From Pseudoxanthomonas sp. X-1 (GTDB taxonomy: Bacteria; Pseudomonadota; Gammaproteobacteria; Xanthomonadales; Xanthomonadaceae), in assembly GCF_020042665.1 (NCBI RefSeq), contig NZ_CP083376.1, positions 3,446,001 through 3,510,000 of the forward strand: 64,000 nucleotides of DNA, in the 5' to 3' direction. A model generated the notes under the pieces. It was not told the DNA's origin, made no database searches, and saw only the letters and a program-made list of their open reading frames with translations. Every line of letters begins with the position of its first letter. Position 1 is the stretch's first letter. The translations under genes and the position numbers were made by a program. Shown here piece after piece: positions 1-9,573 of this stretch.

Positions 1-574
1 TGTCGAAATCCGCTTGCGCTTTGCGCAGCTGCGCGACGATCGCCTCACCCTGACGCTTGGCCATCCGCTCGGCAGTCGAGCATGAAGAGGCCTGGATGCG
101 CTCGACCGAGTCCGCCAGCTGGCGCGCATAGCGGCGGGCGATCGCCACATGGTGCTCCTCGTGGACCTGCACCCGATGCTGGAAATCGCGCCAGAACTCC
201 CGGGTTGCCACTGACGCCCTGGGATCAGGCGTCCAGACAGGCAGTGCGACCGAGATGCCGATCCCCACCCGCGCCTGCATGATGCGGCACCCTTCGGACG
301 ACTGACGCAGAACATAATCGAGCCGCATCTTCGCGCGCGTCAGGCCAGCGAGTGTTTCTTCGGCCGGCCCGTCGTCCTTTCCCAGCTGGGCCTTGGCCCG
401 CTTGCTCCACGCCGCCATGGAGGCAAGGATCTCGTGGCCATCGCGCCCGGTCACGGTATAGGTGGAGTCCTTGCGGTTCTCCTGGACCGTGCCGGCGTAT
501 GCGCTGGTGGTCAGGGCGAGCATGACCACGACAGCAAGACGCCATCCGGCGCGTCGCAACATCCCTGAGCACAT
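1..574 (-). CDS. DUF922-like exported putative Zn-dependent protease (partial, 3' end off window)
   Basis: The start lies in the window and the frame stays open to the left edge, giving about 191 visible residues. A signal peptide is evident: paired arginines near residues 7-8, a hydrophobic core to about residue 23 and an AYA cleavage motif ending at residue 27. A perfect HExxH-type motif, HEEHH, occupies residues 138-142. This matches the DUF922 family of putative periplasmic zinc-dependent proteases in length, export signal and motif position. A second possible start is at 562, which would make a slightly shorter signal peptide. Substrate is unknown. Family assignment is by eye from motif and architecture. 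No operon partner is visible; the tRNA-Lys gene lies over 300 bases upstream. Confidence 0.7.
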   Translation of the reverse strand, partial: MCSGMLRRAGWRLAVVVMLALTTSAYAGTVQENRKDSTYTVTGRDGHEILASMAAWSKRAKAQLGKDDGPAEETLAGLTRAKMRLDYVLRQSSEGCRIMQARVGIGISVALPVWTPDPRASVATREFWRDFQHRVQVHEEHHVAIARRYARQLADSVERIQASSCSTAERMAKRQGEAIVAQLRKAQADFD

Positions 575-902
575 CGGCAGTTCCTTGTCTGTCCCCGTCG
601 ATGAGCCTAACCCATCCACCTCCCGACAGATCTTCTAGGACCCTGCCGGGCAGTGGCTGATCTCGCAAAGCGTCGACCGGTCGCGAGGGCAACAGAGTCC
701 ACGTCGCCAGGTGACATCGACTGGCCTCCGCAGAGTGGAAACAGGGACAGGGATCGACGAACCCGACCGTTTCAAGCCGATTGCCGTTCTGGCGAAACGC
801 GTCGCTTCAGGCGCGTCTTTACCGCTGCGTAATCGGGAAGGCGGGCATCACGGCGCGATCGCCGTGCTTCCTGGAAGTTCACCGGACGCCGAGGTCCTGC
901 GA
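575..902. other. Intergenic gap without a recognised gene
   Basis: This 328-base gap lies between the DUF922-like gene and tRNA-Lys. Short open frames here have no start signal or recognisable domain. The only one that reads like a known peptide is an antisense copy of the tRNA. I see no terminator or repeat. Confidence 0.5.
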
Positions 903-978
903 TGGTGGGCCGTGAAGGATTCGAACCTTCGACCAAAAGATTAAAAGTCTTCTGCTCTACCGACTGAGCTAACGGCCC
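903..978 (-). tRNA. tRNA-Lys (anticodon TTT)
   Basis: On the minus strand the sequence folds as a complete 76-nt cloverleaf. The acceptor stem GGGCCGT pairs with ACGGCCC, the D-arm contains AGCTCAGTCGGTAGAGC, the anticodon loop is CTTTTAA (anticodon TTT), the T-arm contains GGTTCGAATCC, and CCA is genomically encoded at 905-903. It reads AAA/AAG as lysine. It follows queC in the same direction after a 70-base gap. Confidence 0.97.
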
Positions 979-1048
979 GGACACGCGGCCCGGCGTTGCG
1001 CCGGGGCCGGCCATTCTACCGGAATGGGCTGGCGATGCGACCCGCGCC

Positions 1049-1714
1049 TCAGGCGTAGCGCGTGGGATCGGGCACGCCGGCATCGGCGAAGCCCGCCGCG
1101 CGCAGGCGGCAGGCGTCGCAGTGCCCGCAGGCGGCTCCGCTGGCATCGGCGTTGTAGCAGGACACGGTGGCACCGAAGTCCACGCCCAGGCGCACGCCCT
1201 CGCGCACGATGTCGGCCTTGCTCATGAACTGCAGCGGCGCATGCACGCGCAGGCCGGCCCCTTCCACGCCCGCCTTGGTCGCCAGGTTGGCCAGCGTCTG
1301 GAAGGCGGAGATGAACTCGGGCCGGCAGTCCGGATAGCCGGAGTAGTCCACCGCGTTGACGCCGCAGAAGATATCGGCCGCGCCGAGCACTTCGGCCCAG
1401 CCCAGGGCCACGGACAGCATGATGGTGTTGCGCGCCGGCACATAGGTGACCGGGATGCCTTCGCCACCGGCCTGCGGCACCTCGATGTCGTCGGTCAGCG
1501 CCGAGCCGCCGATGCTGCGCAGGTCGACGTGGACGACCTTGTGCGCGGCGGCGCCGAGCTGCTGCGCCACGCGCGCGGCGGCGTCGAGTTCGGAGGTGTG
1601 GCGCTGTCCGTACTGCACGCTCAGCGCGTGCGTGCGGAGACCCTGTTCGCGGGCGATGGCCAGGACGACGGCCGAATCCATGCCCCCGGAGAGGAGGACG
1701 ACTGCATTTTTCAT
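1049..1714 (-). CDS. queC: 7-cyano-7-deazaguanine synthase QueC
   Basis: QueC converts 7-carboxy-7-deazaguanine, ATP and ammonia into preQ0, a step in making queuosine for tRNA wobble position 34. The 221-residue product has the PP-loop ATP pyrophosphatase motif SGGMDS at residues 9-14 and a C-terminal zinc-binding cysteine set at residues 186, 196, 199 and 202. Length fits the family. The start at 1714 puts [11 protein letters not shown] at the N-terminus as in homologues; the frame is open upstream but that extension is not conserved-looking. It follows queE, which supplies its substrate, by 85 bases in the same direction. Confidence 0.95.
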   Translation of the reverse strand: MKNAVVLLSGGMDSAVVLAIAREQGLRTHALSVQYGQRHTSELDAAARVAQQLGAAAHKVVHVDLRSIGGSALTDDIEVPQAGGEGIPVTYVPARNTIMLSVALGWAEVLGAADIFCGVNAVDYSGYPDCRPEFISAFQTLANLATKAGVEGAGLRVHAPLQFMSKADIVREGVRLGVDFGATVSCYNADASGAACGHCDACRLRAAGFADAGVPDPTRYA

Positions 1715-1799
1715 GTGGGGTGTTCTTCTTGCCGGCGAGACAGGCCGGGGAGCGCATAGCCTACCGCCCGGCCGCCGGGCCGGCACCCGCGGCGACGGC

Positions 1800-2483
1800 T
1801 CAGCGGCCGGGCTCGTCGTTCCACAGCAGCTTGTGCAGCTGCATCTGGAAGCGCACCGGCAGGCGATCCTCGACGATCCAGTCGGCCAACGCGCGCGGGC
1901 TCACCTGGTCCTTGGACGGGGAGAACAGCACGGCGCAACGCTGGTCCAGCGCGTGCTCGCGCACCACCTGGCGCGCCCATTCGTAGTCGGCGCGGCTGCA
2001 CAGCACGAACTTGACCTGGTCGCGCGCGGTCAGCAGCGGCAGGTTGTCCCAGCGGTTGCGGTGTTCCTCGGCCGACCCCGGCGTCTTGATGTCCACCACG
2101 CGCGATACGCGCGGATCGACCTGCGACACGTCCAGCGCGCCGGAGGTCTCCAGCGAAACGTCGTAGCCGGCATCGCACAGCCGCGCGAGCAGGCCGATGC
2201 AGCGCTTCTGCGCCAGCGGCTCGCCGCCGGTCACGCAGACATGGCGCACGCCGGCGCGCGCGACCTCGGCCAGGATGTCCTCGATCTCCCACCAGGTGCC
2301 GCCGTGGAAGGCGTAGGCGGTGTCGCAGTACTGGCAGCGCAGCGGGCAGCCGGTCAGGCGCACGAACACCGTCGGCCAGCCGGCTGCGTCGGCCTCGCCC
2401 TGCAGCGAGACGAAGATCTCGGTGATCTTCAGCCGGTCCTGCGGCGATTGTTCGATATGGCTGGGGACGGCGGCGGCGTTCAT
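1800..2483 (-). CDS. queE: 7-carboxy-7-deazaguanine synthase QueE
   Basis: QueE is a radical SAM enzyme that contracts 6-carboxytetrahydropterin to 7-carboxy-7-deazaguanine, feeding QueC next door. The 227-residue protein carries the CX3CX2C cluster motif at C46, C50 and C53 ([11 protein letters not shown]) and a TGGEPL segment at residues 85-90. The substrate-loop segment FVSLQGE near residue 24 is also typical. The start at 2483 has an AGAGAG purine run just upstream on the minus strand; a longer start at 2513 is possible but adds a sequence that looks non-coding. It lies 97 bases after cpoB. Confidence 0.94.
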   Translation of the reverse strand: MNAAAVPSHIEQSPQDRLKITEIFVSLQGEADAAGWPTVFVRLTGCPLRCQYCDTAYAFHGGTWWEIEDILAEVARAGVRHVCVTGGEPLAQKRCIGLLARLCDAGYDVSLETSGALDVSQVDPRVSRVVDIKTPGSAEEHRNRWDNLPLLTARDQVKFVLCSRADYEWARQVVREHALDQRCAVLFSPSKDQVSPRALADWIVEDRLPVRFQMQLHKLLWNDEPGR

Positions 2484-2580
2484 TGCGGGACTCTCTTGAA
2501 ACGGCTGCGCCACCGCAGACCTCGCGGTGGCGTTCTGGCGTGTCGCGTGCCGCGCGGGGCTTGCGGCCCTGCGCGGGGGT

Positions 2581-3411
2581 TCAGCGGATCTGACCGACCT
2601 GGATCGAGTGCAGGCGATCGTCGGCGGTGCGGGCCACGTCGCTGCCCGGGTACTGCTGGATCACCTGCTGCAGCGTGGTCTGGGCCTCGTTGACCTTGCC
2701 CAGCCCGTACTGCGCCAGGCCCAGCTTGAGCAGCGCGCCCGGCGCCTTGTCGTGGGTGGGATAGCGCGAGAGCAGCGCACGGAACTGGTCGGCGGCCATC
2801 TGGTAGTTCTGGGTGACGTAGTAGCTCTCGCCCAGCCAGTACAGCGCGTTGGGCGCATAGACACCGCTGGGATACAGCTGCAGGAAGCTGGTGAACAGGT
2901 TGGCCGCGTCGGCGTAGTCGCCCTTCTTCAGCGCGTCGAAGGCCACGCCGTAAGCGGTGCGCTCGTCGCCGGCCTGGGCCATCGCGCCGGCGTCGCCATG
3001 GACGGCGGGCGGGGCCTCGGTGGTCGCGGCCGCTGCGGCCGCTGCGGCCGGCGCAGCGTTGGCGGCACCCGCCGCGGGTGCCGGCGGCGGCGTTCCGGCG
3101 GCCGCGCCGCCGCCCCCGTTCTCCAAGCGACCGATACGGCCGTCCAGGTCGAGGTACTGGTCGCGCGCGCGCTGCTTGAGCTGCTCGTTCTCGTTCTGCA
3201 GCTGCTCGACGGTGCCGCGCAGGCTGGCCAGATCCTGGCGCAGCTGGGTGATCTGGTTGAGCAGGTCGGTATTGGCCTGCGTGTTGTTGGCACGGACCTC
3301 CAGCGCGGCGACGCGGTCGGCCAGGCTGGCCTTCTGCGCGAAGGCGGCAGGCGCGGTGCCCAGCGACAGCAGCAGGGCCGGCAGGAGAAGACGGAATCGG
3401 ATGGGACGCAT
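2581..3411 (-). CDS. cpoB: Cell division coordinator CpoB (YbgF)
   Basis: CpoB is a periplasmic protein that links Tol-Pal to peptidoglycan synthesis during septation. The 276-residue product has a signal peptide (about residues 1-25, ending AAFA), then a coiled coil of leucine/glutamine heptads (about 30-95) that trimerises in homologues. A glycine/alanine/proline-rich linker (about 97-145) follows, then a C-terminal TPR domain with repeats such as ALYWLGESYY. The start at 3411 gives a clean signal peptide; an upstream ATG at 3462 would spoil it. It is the last gene of the tol-pal cluster but is separated from pal by a hairpin with a T-run at 3475-3539, so its expression may be partly uncoupled. 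Confidence 0.93.
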   Translation of the reverse strand: MRPIRFRLLLPALLLSLGTAPAAFAQKASLADRVAALEVRANNTQANTDLLNQITQLRQDLASLRGTVEQLQNENEQLKQRARDQYLDLDGRIGRLENGGGGAAAGTPPPAPAAGAANAAPAAAAAAAATTEAPPAVHGDAGAMAQAGDERTAYGVAFDALKKGDYADAANLFTSFLQLYPSGVYAPNALYWLGESYYVTQNYQMAADQFRALLSRYPTHDKAPGALLKLGLAQYGLGKVNEAQTTLQQVIQQYPGSDVARTADDRLHSIQVGQIR

Positions 3412-3474
3412 GGCGCTCACGTGACGAGGGTTGCGGTTCGGACGGCCGGAGCATTGAACCATGGCCGTCCAACG

Positions 3475-3539
3475 AAAAGGGCCGGTGCCGGCCGGGGCAG
3501 ACAGGTTGTGTCCTGTTGCCCCGCCCCGGTCACCGGCCC
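3475..3539 (-). terminator. Hairpin plus T-run between pal and cpoB
   Basis: Read on the minus strand, GGGCCGGTG (from 3539) pairs with CACCGGCCC (to 3479), enclosing a second stem with an ACAACCT-type loop, and is followed at once by TTTT (3478-3475). It has the form of an intrinsic terminator or attenuator placed after pal and before cpoB, suggesting lower expression of cpoB-queE-queC than of tol-pal. Confidence 0.65.
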
Positions 3540-3579
3540 CGATGGACCACCGCGAACGGTGGCCCGGGTCGAACGTCGC

Positions 3580-4095
3580 TTACTTCGCGGTGTACACGAT
3601 CTCGACGCGACGGTTCTTGGCCCAGCACTCCTCGGTCGACTCGGTGCAGACCGGACGCTCTTCGCCGTAGCTCACGACCGACAGCTGGCTGCCCGAACCA
3701 CCGGCGGCCTGCAGGGCGGAGGAGACCGCGTTGCCGCGACGCTCGCCCAGGCCCATGTTGTACTCACGCGAACCGCGCTCGTCGGTGTTGCCTTCCAGGT
3801 TGATGCGGGCCGACGGACGATCGTTGAGGTACTTGGCGTGGCACGCCATGATCGCCTGGAACTCCGGCTTGACGGCGTCCTGGTCCAGATCGAAGTACAC
3901 CACGCGCTGGCGCAGGCAGGCGTCGGTATCCAGATCGCTCGGGCCGTAGGCGCCGGCGTTGGTGGTCGGCTGGGTCATAGCCGGCGGCGGCTCGACGGCC
4001 GGCGCCGGCGGCTGGGTCTTGGTGTTCTTCTTACAACCGGCCAGAACGGCCACGGACATCAGGGACAAAGCAACGACGCGGAGAGTGGTGTTCAT
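3580..4095 (-). CDS. pal: Peptidoglycan-associated lipoprotein Pal
   Basis: Pal is an outer-membrane lipoprotein that binds meso-diaminopimelate in peptidoglycan and partners TolB. The 171-residue precursor has a lipobox LAGC at residues 18-21, with C21 the lipidated residue. A short Pro/Ala linker follows, then an OmpA-type domain with the signature GNTDERGSREYN followed by LGERR. Length matches Pal. It lies 90 bases after tolB in the tol-pal operon and is followed by a hairpin terminator or attenuator. Confidence 0.97.
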   Translation of the reverse strand: MNTTLRVVALSLMSVAVLAGCKKNTKTQPPAPAVEPPPAMTQPTTNAGAYGPSDLDTDACLRQRVVYFDLDQDAVKPEFQAIMACHAKYLNDRPSARINLEGNTDERGSREYNMGLGERRGNAVSSALQAAGGSGSQLSVVSYGEERPVCTESTEECWAKNRRVEIVYTAK

Positions 4096-4185
4096 TTGGG
4101 TTCCTTAACGCGGATCCGGGGTGGTGGATGCAAAAACGCGGGTTAGTTTAACGCAATGTTAAACCGGCGGAACGACCCTTTCGCA

Positions 4186-5514
4186 TTATTTTTGCGGGGT
4201 CTGGTTCCGGTACGGCGACCATGCCGGCTCACGCACATCGCCCTGGGCCAGCACCAGGCGCTGGCGGACACGGCCATCGGCGGACACGGCGTACAGCACC
4301 CCCCGACCGCCCTCGCGTGCGGCATACAGGATCATCGAGGCGTTGGGGGCAAAGCTCGGCGACTCATCGAGCGAACCGGGCGAAAGCGTGGTCCAGCGCG
4401 GCGAGCCGGTGCTGGAATCCATCATGGCGATCCGGTAGGTGCTGCCCGAGCCCTGGGCCACGGCGATCTTCTTGTCGTCGTAGGACACGGTCGGGGTCGC
4501 GTTGTAGTTGCCCTCGAAGGTCACGCGCGTGGCGCCGCCGCCGCTGGCCGAGGCCTTGTAGATCTGCGGGCGGCCGCCGCGGTCGGAGGTGAAGTAGATC
4601 GAGCTGCCGTCGGCGCTCCAGGTCGGCTCGGTGTCGATGCCGTACTGGTTGGTGATCTGGGTCAGCGCCTTGCTGCCCAGGTCCATCACGTAGATCTCCG
4701 GGTTGCCGCTGCGCGAGAGCGTCAGCGCCAGCCGGCGGCCGTCGGGCGAGAACGCCGGCGCGCCGTTGATGCCGCGGAAGCTGGCGACCAGCTCGCGCGC
4801 GCCGGTGGTGATGTCCTGGATGTAGATCGAGGAGTTGCCGCGCTCGAAGCTGACGTAGGCCAGCTTGCGGCCGTCCGGGCTCCAGGCCGGCGACAGCAGC
4901 GGCTCGGCCGAGCGCACGATGGTCTGCGGGTTGAAGCCGTCCGAGTCGGCGACCATCAGCGCGTAGCGCGCGTTGGCGCCCAGGCCGGTCTGGGTGACAT
5001 AGGCGATGCGGGTCCAGAAGGCGCCGCGGATGCCGGTGATCTTCTCGTAGATCGCGTCGGCCATCTGGTGGGCGACATCGCGCATGGCGTTGGCGCGGCC
5101 GGTCATGGCCAGGCCGAGCAGGCGCTCCTGCTTGGCCACGTCGAACAGCTCGTACTCGACGCGGTAGGCGCCGTTGCCGCCGTCCAGCACGCGGCCGACG
5201 ACGATGTAGTCCTGCTTGAGCGCGCGCCAGGTCGGGTACTGGATCTCCGAGCCGCGGGTGGGCTTCTCGACGATGCTGGCCGCCGGCAGCGTGCGGAAGG
5301 CGCCCGAGCGGTCCAGGTCGGCGCTGACGACCTGGGAGACGTCGGTGGTCGGCGCCGCGCCCGAGCCCTGGTAGGGCATGGGCACGATGGTGATCGGCAG
5401 GGCGGACGGATTGCCGCCGACGATGTTGATCTCCAGGCCCTGGCTCTGCGCGAAGGCGGCTGCAGGCAGGAACAGGGCCACGACAAGGGCGAAGTACCGC
5501 GCGAGTTTCTTCAT
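4186..5514 (-). CDS. tolB: Tol-Pal system periplasmic protein TolB
   Basis: TolB is the periplasmic beta-propeller that connects TolA to Pal. The 442-residue precursor starts [12 protein letters not shown] and has a signal peptide ending AAAFA at about residue 22. The N-terminal TolB_N alpha/beta domain follows. The C-terminal half has repeated PD40 propeller blades, visible as [41 protein letters not shown] and [13 protein letters not shown]. The start at 5514 is chosen because it begins the signal peptide; the open frame extends 31 codons further without sense. It sits between tolA (113 bases upstream) and pal. Confidence 0.97.
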   Translation of the reverse strand: MKKLARYFALVVALFLPAAAFAQSQGLEINIVGGNPSALPITIVPMPYQGSGAAPTTDVSQVVSADLDRSGAFRTLPAASIVEKPTRGSEIQYPTWRALKQDYIVVGRVLDGGNGAYRVEYELFDVAKQERLLGLAMTGRANAMRDVAHQMADAIYEKITGIRGAFWTRIAYVTQTGLGANARYALMVADSDGFNPQTIVRSAEPLLSPAWSPDGRKLAYVSFERGNSSIYIQDITTGARELVASFRGINGAPAFSPDGRRLALTLSRSGNPEIYVMDLGSKALTQITNQYGIDTEPTWSADGSSIYFTSDRGGRPQIYKASASGGGATRVTFEGNYNATPTVSYDDKKIAVAQGSGSTYRIAMMDSSTGSPRWTTLSPGSLDESPSFAPNASMILYAAREGGRGVLYAVSADGRVRQRLVLAQGDVREPAWSPYRNQTPQK

Positions 5515-5626
5515 GAAGGCTGGGCTTGTGCGAAAAAGGCCGGCTAGGGATAGCAGCCGACGGGTGAACATTTTCGCAATCATGAACGCCAAGGCGATGT
5601 GAACCACCGCCCGGCGCCGCCCGCGA

Positions 5627-6658
5627 TCAGCGGTCCTGCGCCTCGAAGTTGAAGATCAGGCGGCGGTTGAACACCGGCTCGAAGCCGCGGTACGGCAGCG
5701 GCTGGGCCTTGAGCACGGCCGCCTCGATCGAACGCTGGCCGGCCGGGTCCATCGGGCAACCCGGCTGCACCTCCGCTGAGATCACCTCGCCGCCGGGCAG
5801 CTGGGTCACCAGGACCTTGCACCGGGTGCCCACCGCGACCGAGTCCGGCCGGGTCCACTGGTTCATGACCGCGCTCTGGATCGCCGCCTGGTACTTGGCC
5901 AGCAGGCCCGGATCGGTGCCGTTCTGGCCCGGCGAGGAGTTGGAGGCGGCGGCCTGCGACGAGGAGGCCTGCGTGGCCTGCTGCTGCGAGGCCTGGCGCG
6001 CGCGCGCGTCGGCCAGCTGGCGCAGCTTCTGCTCGGCCAGCTGGGCCTGCTTGTCGGCCTGGGCGCGCTGGGCGCGGATGGCGGCCAGCTTCTTCTGCCG
6101 ATCGTCCTCTTCCTGCTGCGCGGCCAGGCGCTGGAGGCGCTCTGCTTCTTCCTGCTTCTTGCGCTCGGTCAGGTCGATCTGCTCCTGGCGGCGCTTGGCT
6201 TCCTGCTCCTTCTCGGCCTTCTCCTGGGCGATGGCCAGGCGACTGGCCTCCTCCTGGTTGACCTGCTGCGGGTCGGGCACGCGCTCCTGGGCCTGCTGCT
6301 GACGCGGCACCGGCGAATCCTGCGGCTTGGGCTCGGGCACCGGCTGCGGCGGCGGCACAGTGTCCTCGTCGGCCACCGGCTGCGGCATGGGCGTGGGCGG
6401 CGTCGGCTTGGGCTCGACCTTGGCCGACTCGCGCACGGCCTGCTGCGCGGCGCGCATGTCGGCGGCGGACAGGTCCAGCGAAGCCTCGATCGCGGGCGAG
6501 CCGGCGGCGGCCTCGGCCTGGTCCTGGTTCCAGTGGAAATAGGAGGAAACGATGATCAGCGCCAGCAGCAGCAGGTGCACGCCCACGGCCAGCGCGACCG
6601 CCGTGCCGGGGCGGTCGCGCGGGTCGTGGCGATCCAGATGCGTGGCCTCAGCGTGCAT
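5627..6658 (-). CDS. tolA: Cell envelope protein TolA
   Basis: TolA is the inner-membrane protein that spans the periplasm and pulls on TolB-Pal using TolQR energy. The 343-residue protein has one transmembrane segment at about residues 18-40 ([20 protein letters not shown]). A Pro/Gln-rich stretch follows, then a long charged helical region rich in Ala, Lys, Glu and Gln (about 115-225), then a C-terminal domain (about 255-343) typical of TolA domain III. Its start overlaps the tolR stop by 11 bases, showing tight coupling. Confidence 0.95.
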   Translation of the reverse strand: MHAEATHLDRHDPRDRPGTAVALAVGVHLLLLALIIVSSYFHWNQDQAEAAAGSPAIEASLDLSAADMRAAQQAVRESAKVEPKPTPPTPMPQPVADEDTVPPPQPVPEPKPQDSPVPRQQQAQERVPDPQQVNQEEASRLAIAQEKAEKEQEAKRRQEQIDLTERKKQEEAERLQRLAAQQEEDDRQKKLAAIRAQRAQADKQAQLAEQKLRQLADARARQASQQQATQASSSQAAASNSSPGQNGTDPGLLAKYQAAIQSAVMNQWTRPDSVAVGTRCKVLVTQLPGGEVISAEVQPGCPMDPAGQRSIEAAVLKAQPLPYRGFEPVFNRRLIFNFEAQDR

Positions 6659-7106
6659 TGCCGCCCGTGCCGCCGGGTTGCGAGACCAGTCCCACCTTCT
6701 TAACGCCGGACTCGGACAGCAGCGCGGTGGCGGTGATCACCTTCTGGTAGTCGGCGTCGCCAGGCGCGGCGAGCATCACGCTGATCTTGTCCTCACCCTG
6801 CTCGGCCACCATCGCCTTCAGGCGCGCGGAGATCTCCTCGGGCGAATAGGCCTGCAGCTTGTCGTCCTTGGTGACCTTGAGGAAGTAGTTGCCGTCCTTG
6901 TCCACGGTCATGATGATCGGATCGCTCTTGCTCTCCACCGACCGGGCGTGGGACTTGGGCAGTTCCACGTTGACCGCCAGGGTCAGCATCGGCGCGGTCA
7001 CCATGAAGATGATCAGCAGCACCAGCATCACGTCGATGTAGGGCACGACGTTGATCTCGGATTTCAGCTTGCGCCGCTTGCGGCTGCGCGAAATGGCCGA
7101 CTGCAT
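6648..7106 (-). CDS. tolR: Tol-Pal proton-motive protein TolR
   Basis: TolR forms the proton channel with TolQ. The 152-residue protein has a basic cytoplasmic N-terminus, one transmembrane helix at about residues 21-41 that carries the key aspartate D25 (VPYIDVMLVLL), and a periplasmic ExbD/TolR domain. The aspartate is the conserved protonatable residue of the family. Its 3' end overlaps tolA by 11 bases and it starts 11 bases after the tolQ stop. Confidence 0.96.
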   Translation of the reverse strand: MQSAISRSRKRRKLKSEINVVPYIDVMLVLLIIFMVTAPMLTLAVNVELPKSHARSVESKSDPIIMTVDKDGNYFLKVTKDDKLQAYSPEEISARLKAMVAEQGEDKISVMLAAPGDADYQKVITATALLSESGVKKVGLVSQPGGTGGNAR

Positions 7107-7117
7107 GGACGCCTCCC

Positions 7118-7891
7118 TCAGGCTTCGCCGGTCTGGCGCTGCAGGATCGAGCTGAACTCGTCGGCGAAGGTCTCATAGCGCACCGAGATGCGCTCGACGC
7201 GGGTGGTGAAGCGGTTGTAGGCCCACACCGCCGGGATGGCCACGAACAGGCCGATCGCGGTGGCGAACAGCGCCTCGGAAATGCCCGGCGCGACGGCGGC
7301 GATGCCGGCCTGCTCACCGCTGTTGAGCATGTCGTGCATGGTCACCATGATGCCGAACACGGTGCCCACCAGGCCCACGTACGGCGCGGTCGAACCGATG
7401 TTGGCCAGCAGCTCCAGGTTGCGCTCCAGCGCATCGATCTCGCGCGCGTAGGCGGTGCGCATGGCGCGCTGGGCGCCCTCCAACTGCACGCGTCCGTCGG
7501 TGTGGCGCTTGTCGCGCAGGCGGGCGAACTCGCGGAAGCCCGCCTCGAAGATCGCCTCCAGGCCGGTGACCACGCGGCCGCGGTCTGTGGCCGCCGCGTA
7601 CAGCTTGCCCAGATCGGCGCCGGACCAGAACCGGCCCTCGAACTCGTCGGCATCGCGGTTGGCGCGCTTGAACACGCCGGCCTTGCGGAAAATGATGATC
7701 CAGCTCACCAGCGAGCCGGTCAGCAGCAGCAGCACGATCACCTTGACCGGCAGGCTGGCCTTGAGCAGCAGCTCGAAGTAGTTGATGGAGCTGTGGGCGG
7801 CCTGCGCGGTGGCCTGGGCAGCCGCGGTGGCGGCCTCCGGCGGCAGGGTCTCGGTCACGGCGTCCTGCAGCGCCAGGAGCAATCCAATCAT
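7118..7891 (-). CDS. tolQ: Tol-Pal proton-motive protein TolQ
   Basis: TolQ is the multi-spanning motor protein of the Tol-Pal machine. The 257-residue sequence has a first transmembrane helix at about residues 43-66 (VKVIVLLLLTGSLVSWIIIF), a large cytoplasmic loop, and two further helices in the last 110 residues (YVGLVGTVFGIM and ALFATAIGLFVAIPAVWAYN), the normal MotA/TolQ/ExbB layout. It lies 52 bases after ybgC and just ahead of tolR. Confidence 0.96.
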   Translation of the reverse strand: MIGLLLALQDAVTETLPPEAATAAAQATAQAAHSSINYFELLLKASLPVKVIVLLLLTGSLVSWIIIFRKAGVFKRANRDADEFEGRFWSGADLGKLYAAATDRGRVVTGLEAIFEAGFREFARLRDKRHTDGRVQLEGAQRAMRTAYAREIDALERNLELLANIGSTAPYVGLVGTVFGIMVTMHDMLNSGEQAGIAAVAPGISEALFATAIGLFVAIPAVWAYNRFTTRVERISVRYETFADEFSSILQRQTGEA

Positions 7892-7943
7892 CCGTTGTTT
7901 CCTCGGGGGTTCTACGCTTTAAAGAAGGGGGAGCGGCAAAGGG

Positions 7944-8393
7944 TCAGGCGGGCACTTCCAACAGCTTGAATTCCTGGTACAGCGCCTCGTCCAGGCCGAC
8001 CGGGCGGAAGGCCGAGGCGGAGACCGCGGCGATCTTCACCTGCGCAGCCAGCAGCCGTTCCTCGCCGCGCCAGATCGCCTGGTCGAACACGATGCTGGCG
8101 CGCCGCGCCTGGCGCACCTGCACGGTCACGGTGAGCAGGTCGTCCAGCCGCGCGGGCCTGAGGAAGTCCAGCTGCATGCCACGCACCACGAACACCAGGT
8201 CGTGCTCGCGGCGCAGCTGCTCCTGCATCTGGCCCCGCGCGCGCATCCATTCACTGCGCGCGCGCTCGAGGAAGGCCACGTACTGCGCGTGGTAGACCAC
8301 CCCACCCGCGTCGGTATCTTCCCAGTAGACCCTTGTCGGAATACTGAACGGTTGCCCATCGGGGACAGCCTGGGCGGGGGATTCAACAGTCAT
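7944..8393 (-). CDS. ybgC: Acyl-CoA thioesterase YbgC
   Basis: This is a hotdog-fold thioesterase of the YbgC family, which hydrolyses short-chain acyl-CoA or acyl-ACP and is normally the first gene of tol-pal operons. The 149-residue product carries the family motif RVYWEDTDAGGVVYHAQY at about residues 21-38; D28 aligns with the catalytic aspartate (D18) of the E. coli protein. It is directly upstream of tolQ, as in most gammaproteobacteria. Confidence 0.95.
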   Translation of the reverse strand: MTVESPAQAVPDGQPFSIPTRVYWEDTDAGGVVYHAQYVAFLERARSEWMRARGQMQEQLRREHDLVFVVRGMQLDFLRPARLDDLLTVTVQVRQARRASIVFDQAIWRGEERLLAAQVKIAAVSASAFRPVGLDEALYQEFKLLEVPA

Positions 8394-8445
8394 CGGGTGC
8401 TCCGGAGCGCTGCGGGGCGCGGGACTCGGCGGGCCTTGCGGGGCA

Positions 8446-9486
<1,041 letters not shown>

Positions 9487-9573
9487 GCGGCTATGGTACG
9501 GGCAGGAGTGCGGCGTGAGGGGATGCGAGCCCGCTTTGGCGCGTGCTCACTGCGCCTGGCCCACGCCTCGCCC

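Noticed and set aside
711..944. Plus-strand frame ending in WAVKDSNLRPKD
   Set aside because: It is the antisense reading of tRNA-Lys, a well-known false gene call.
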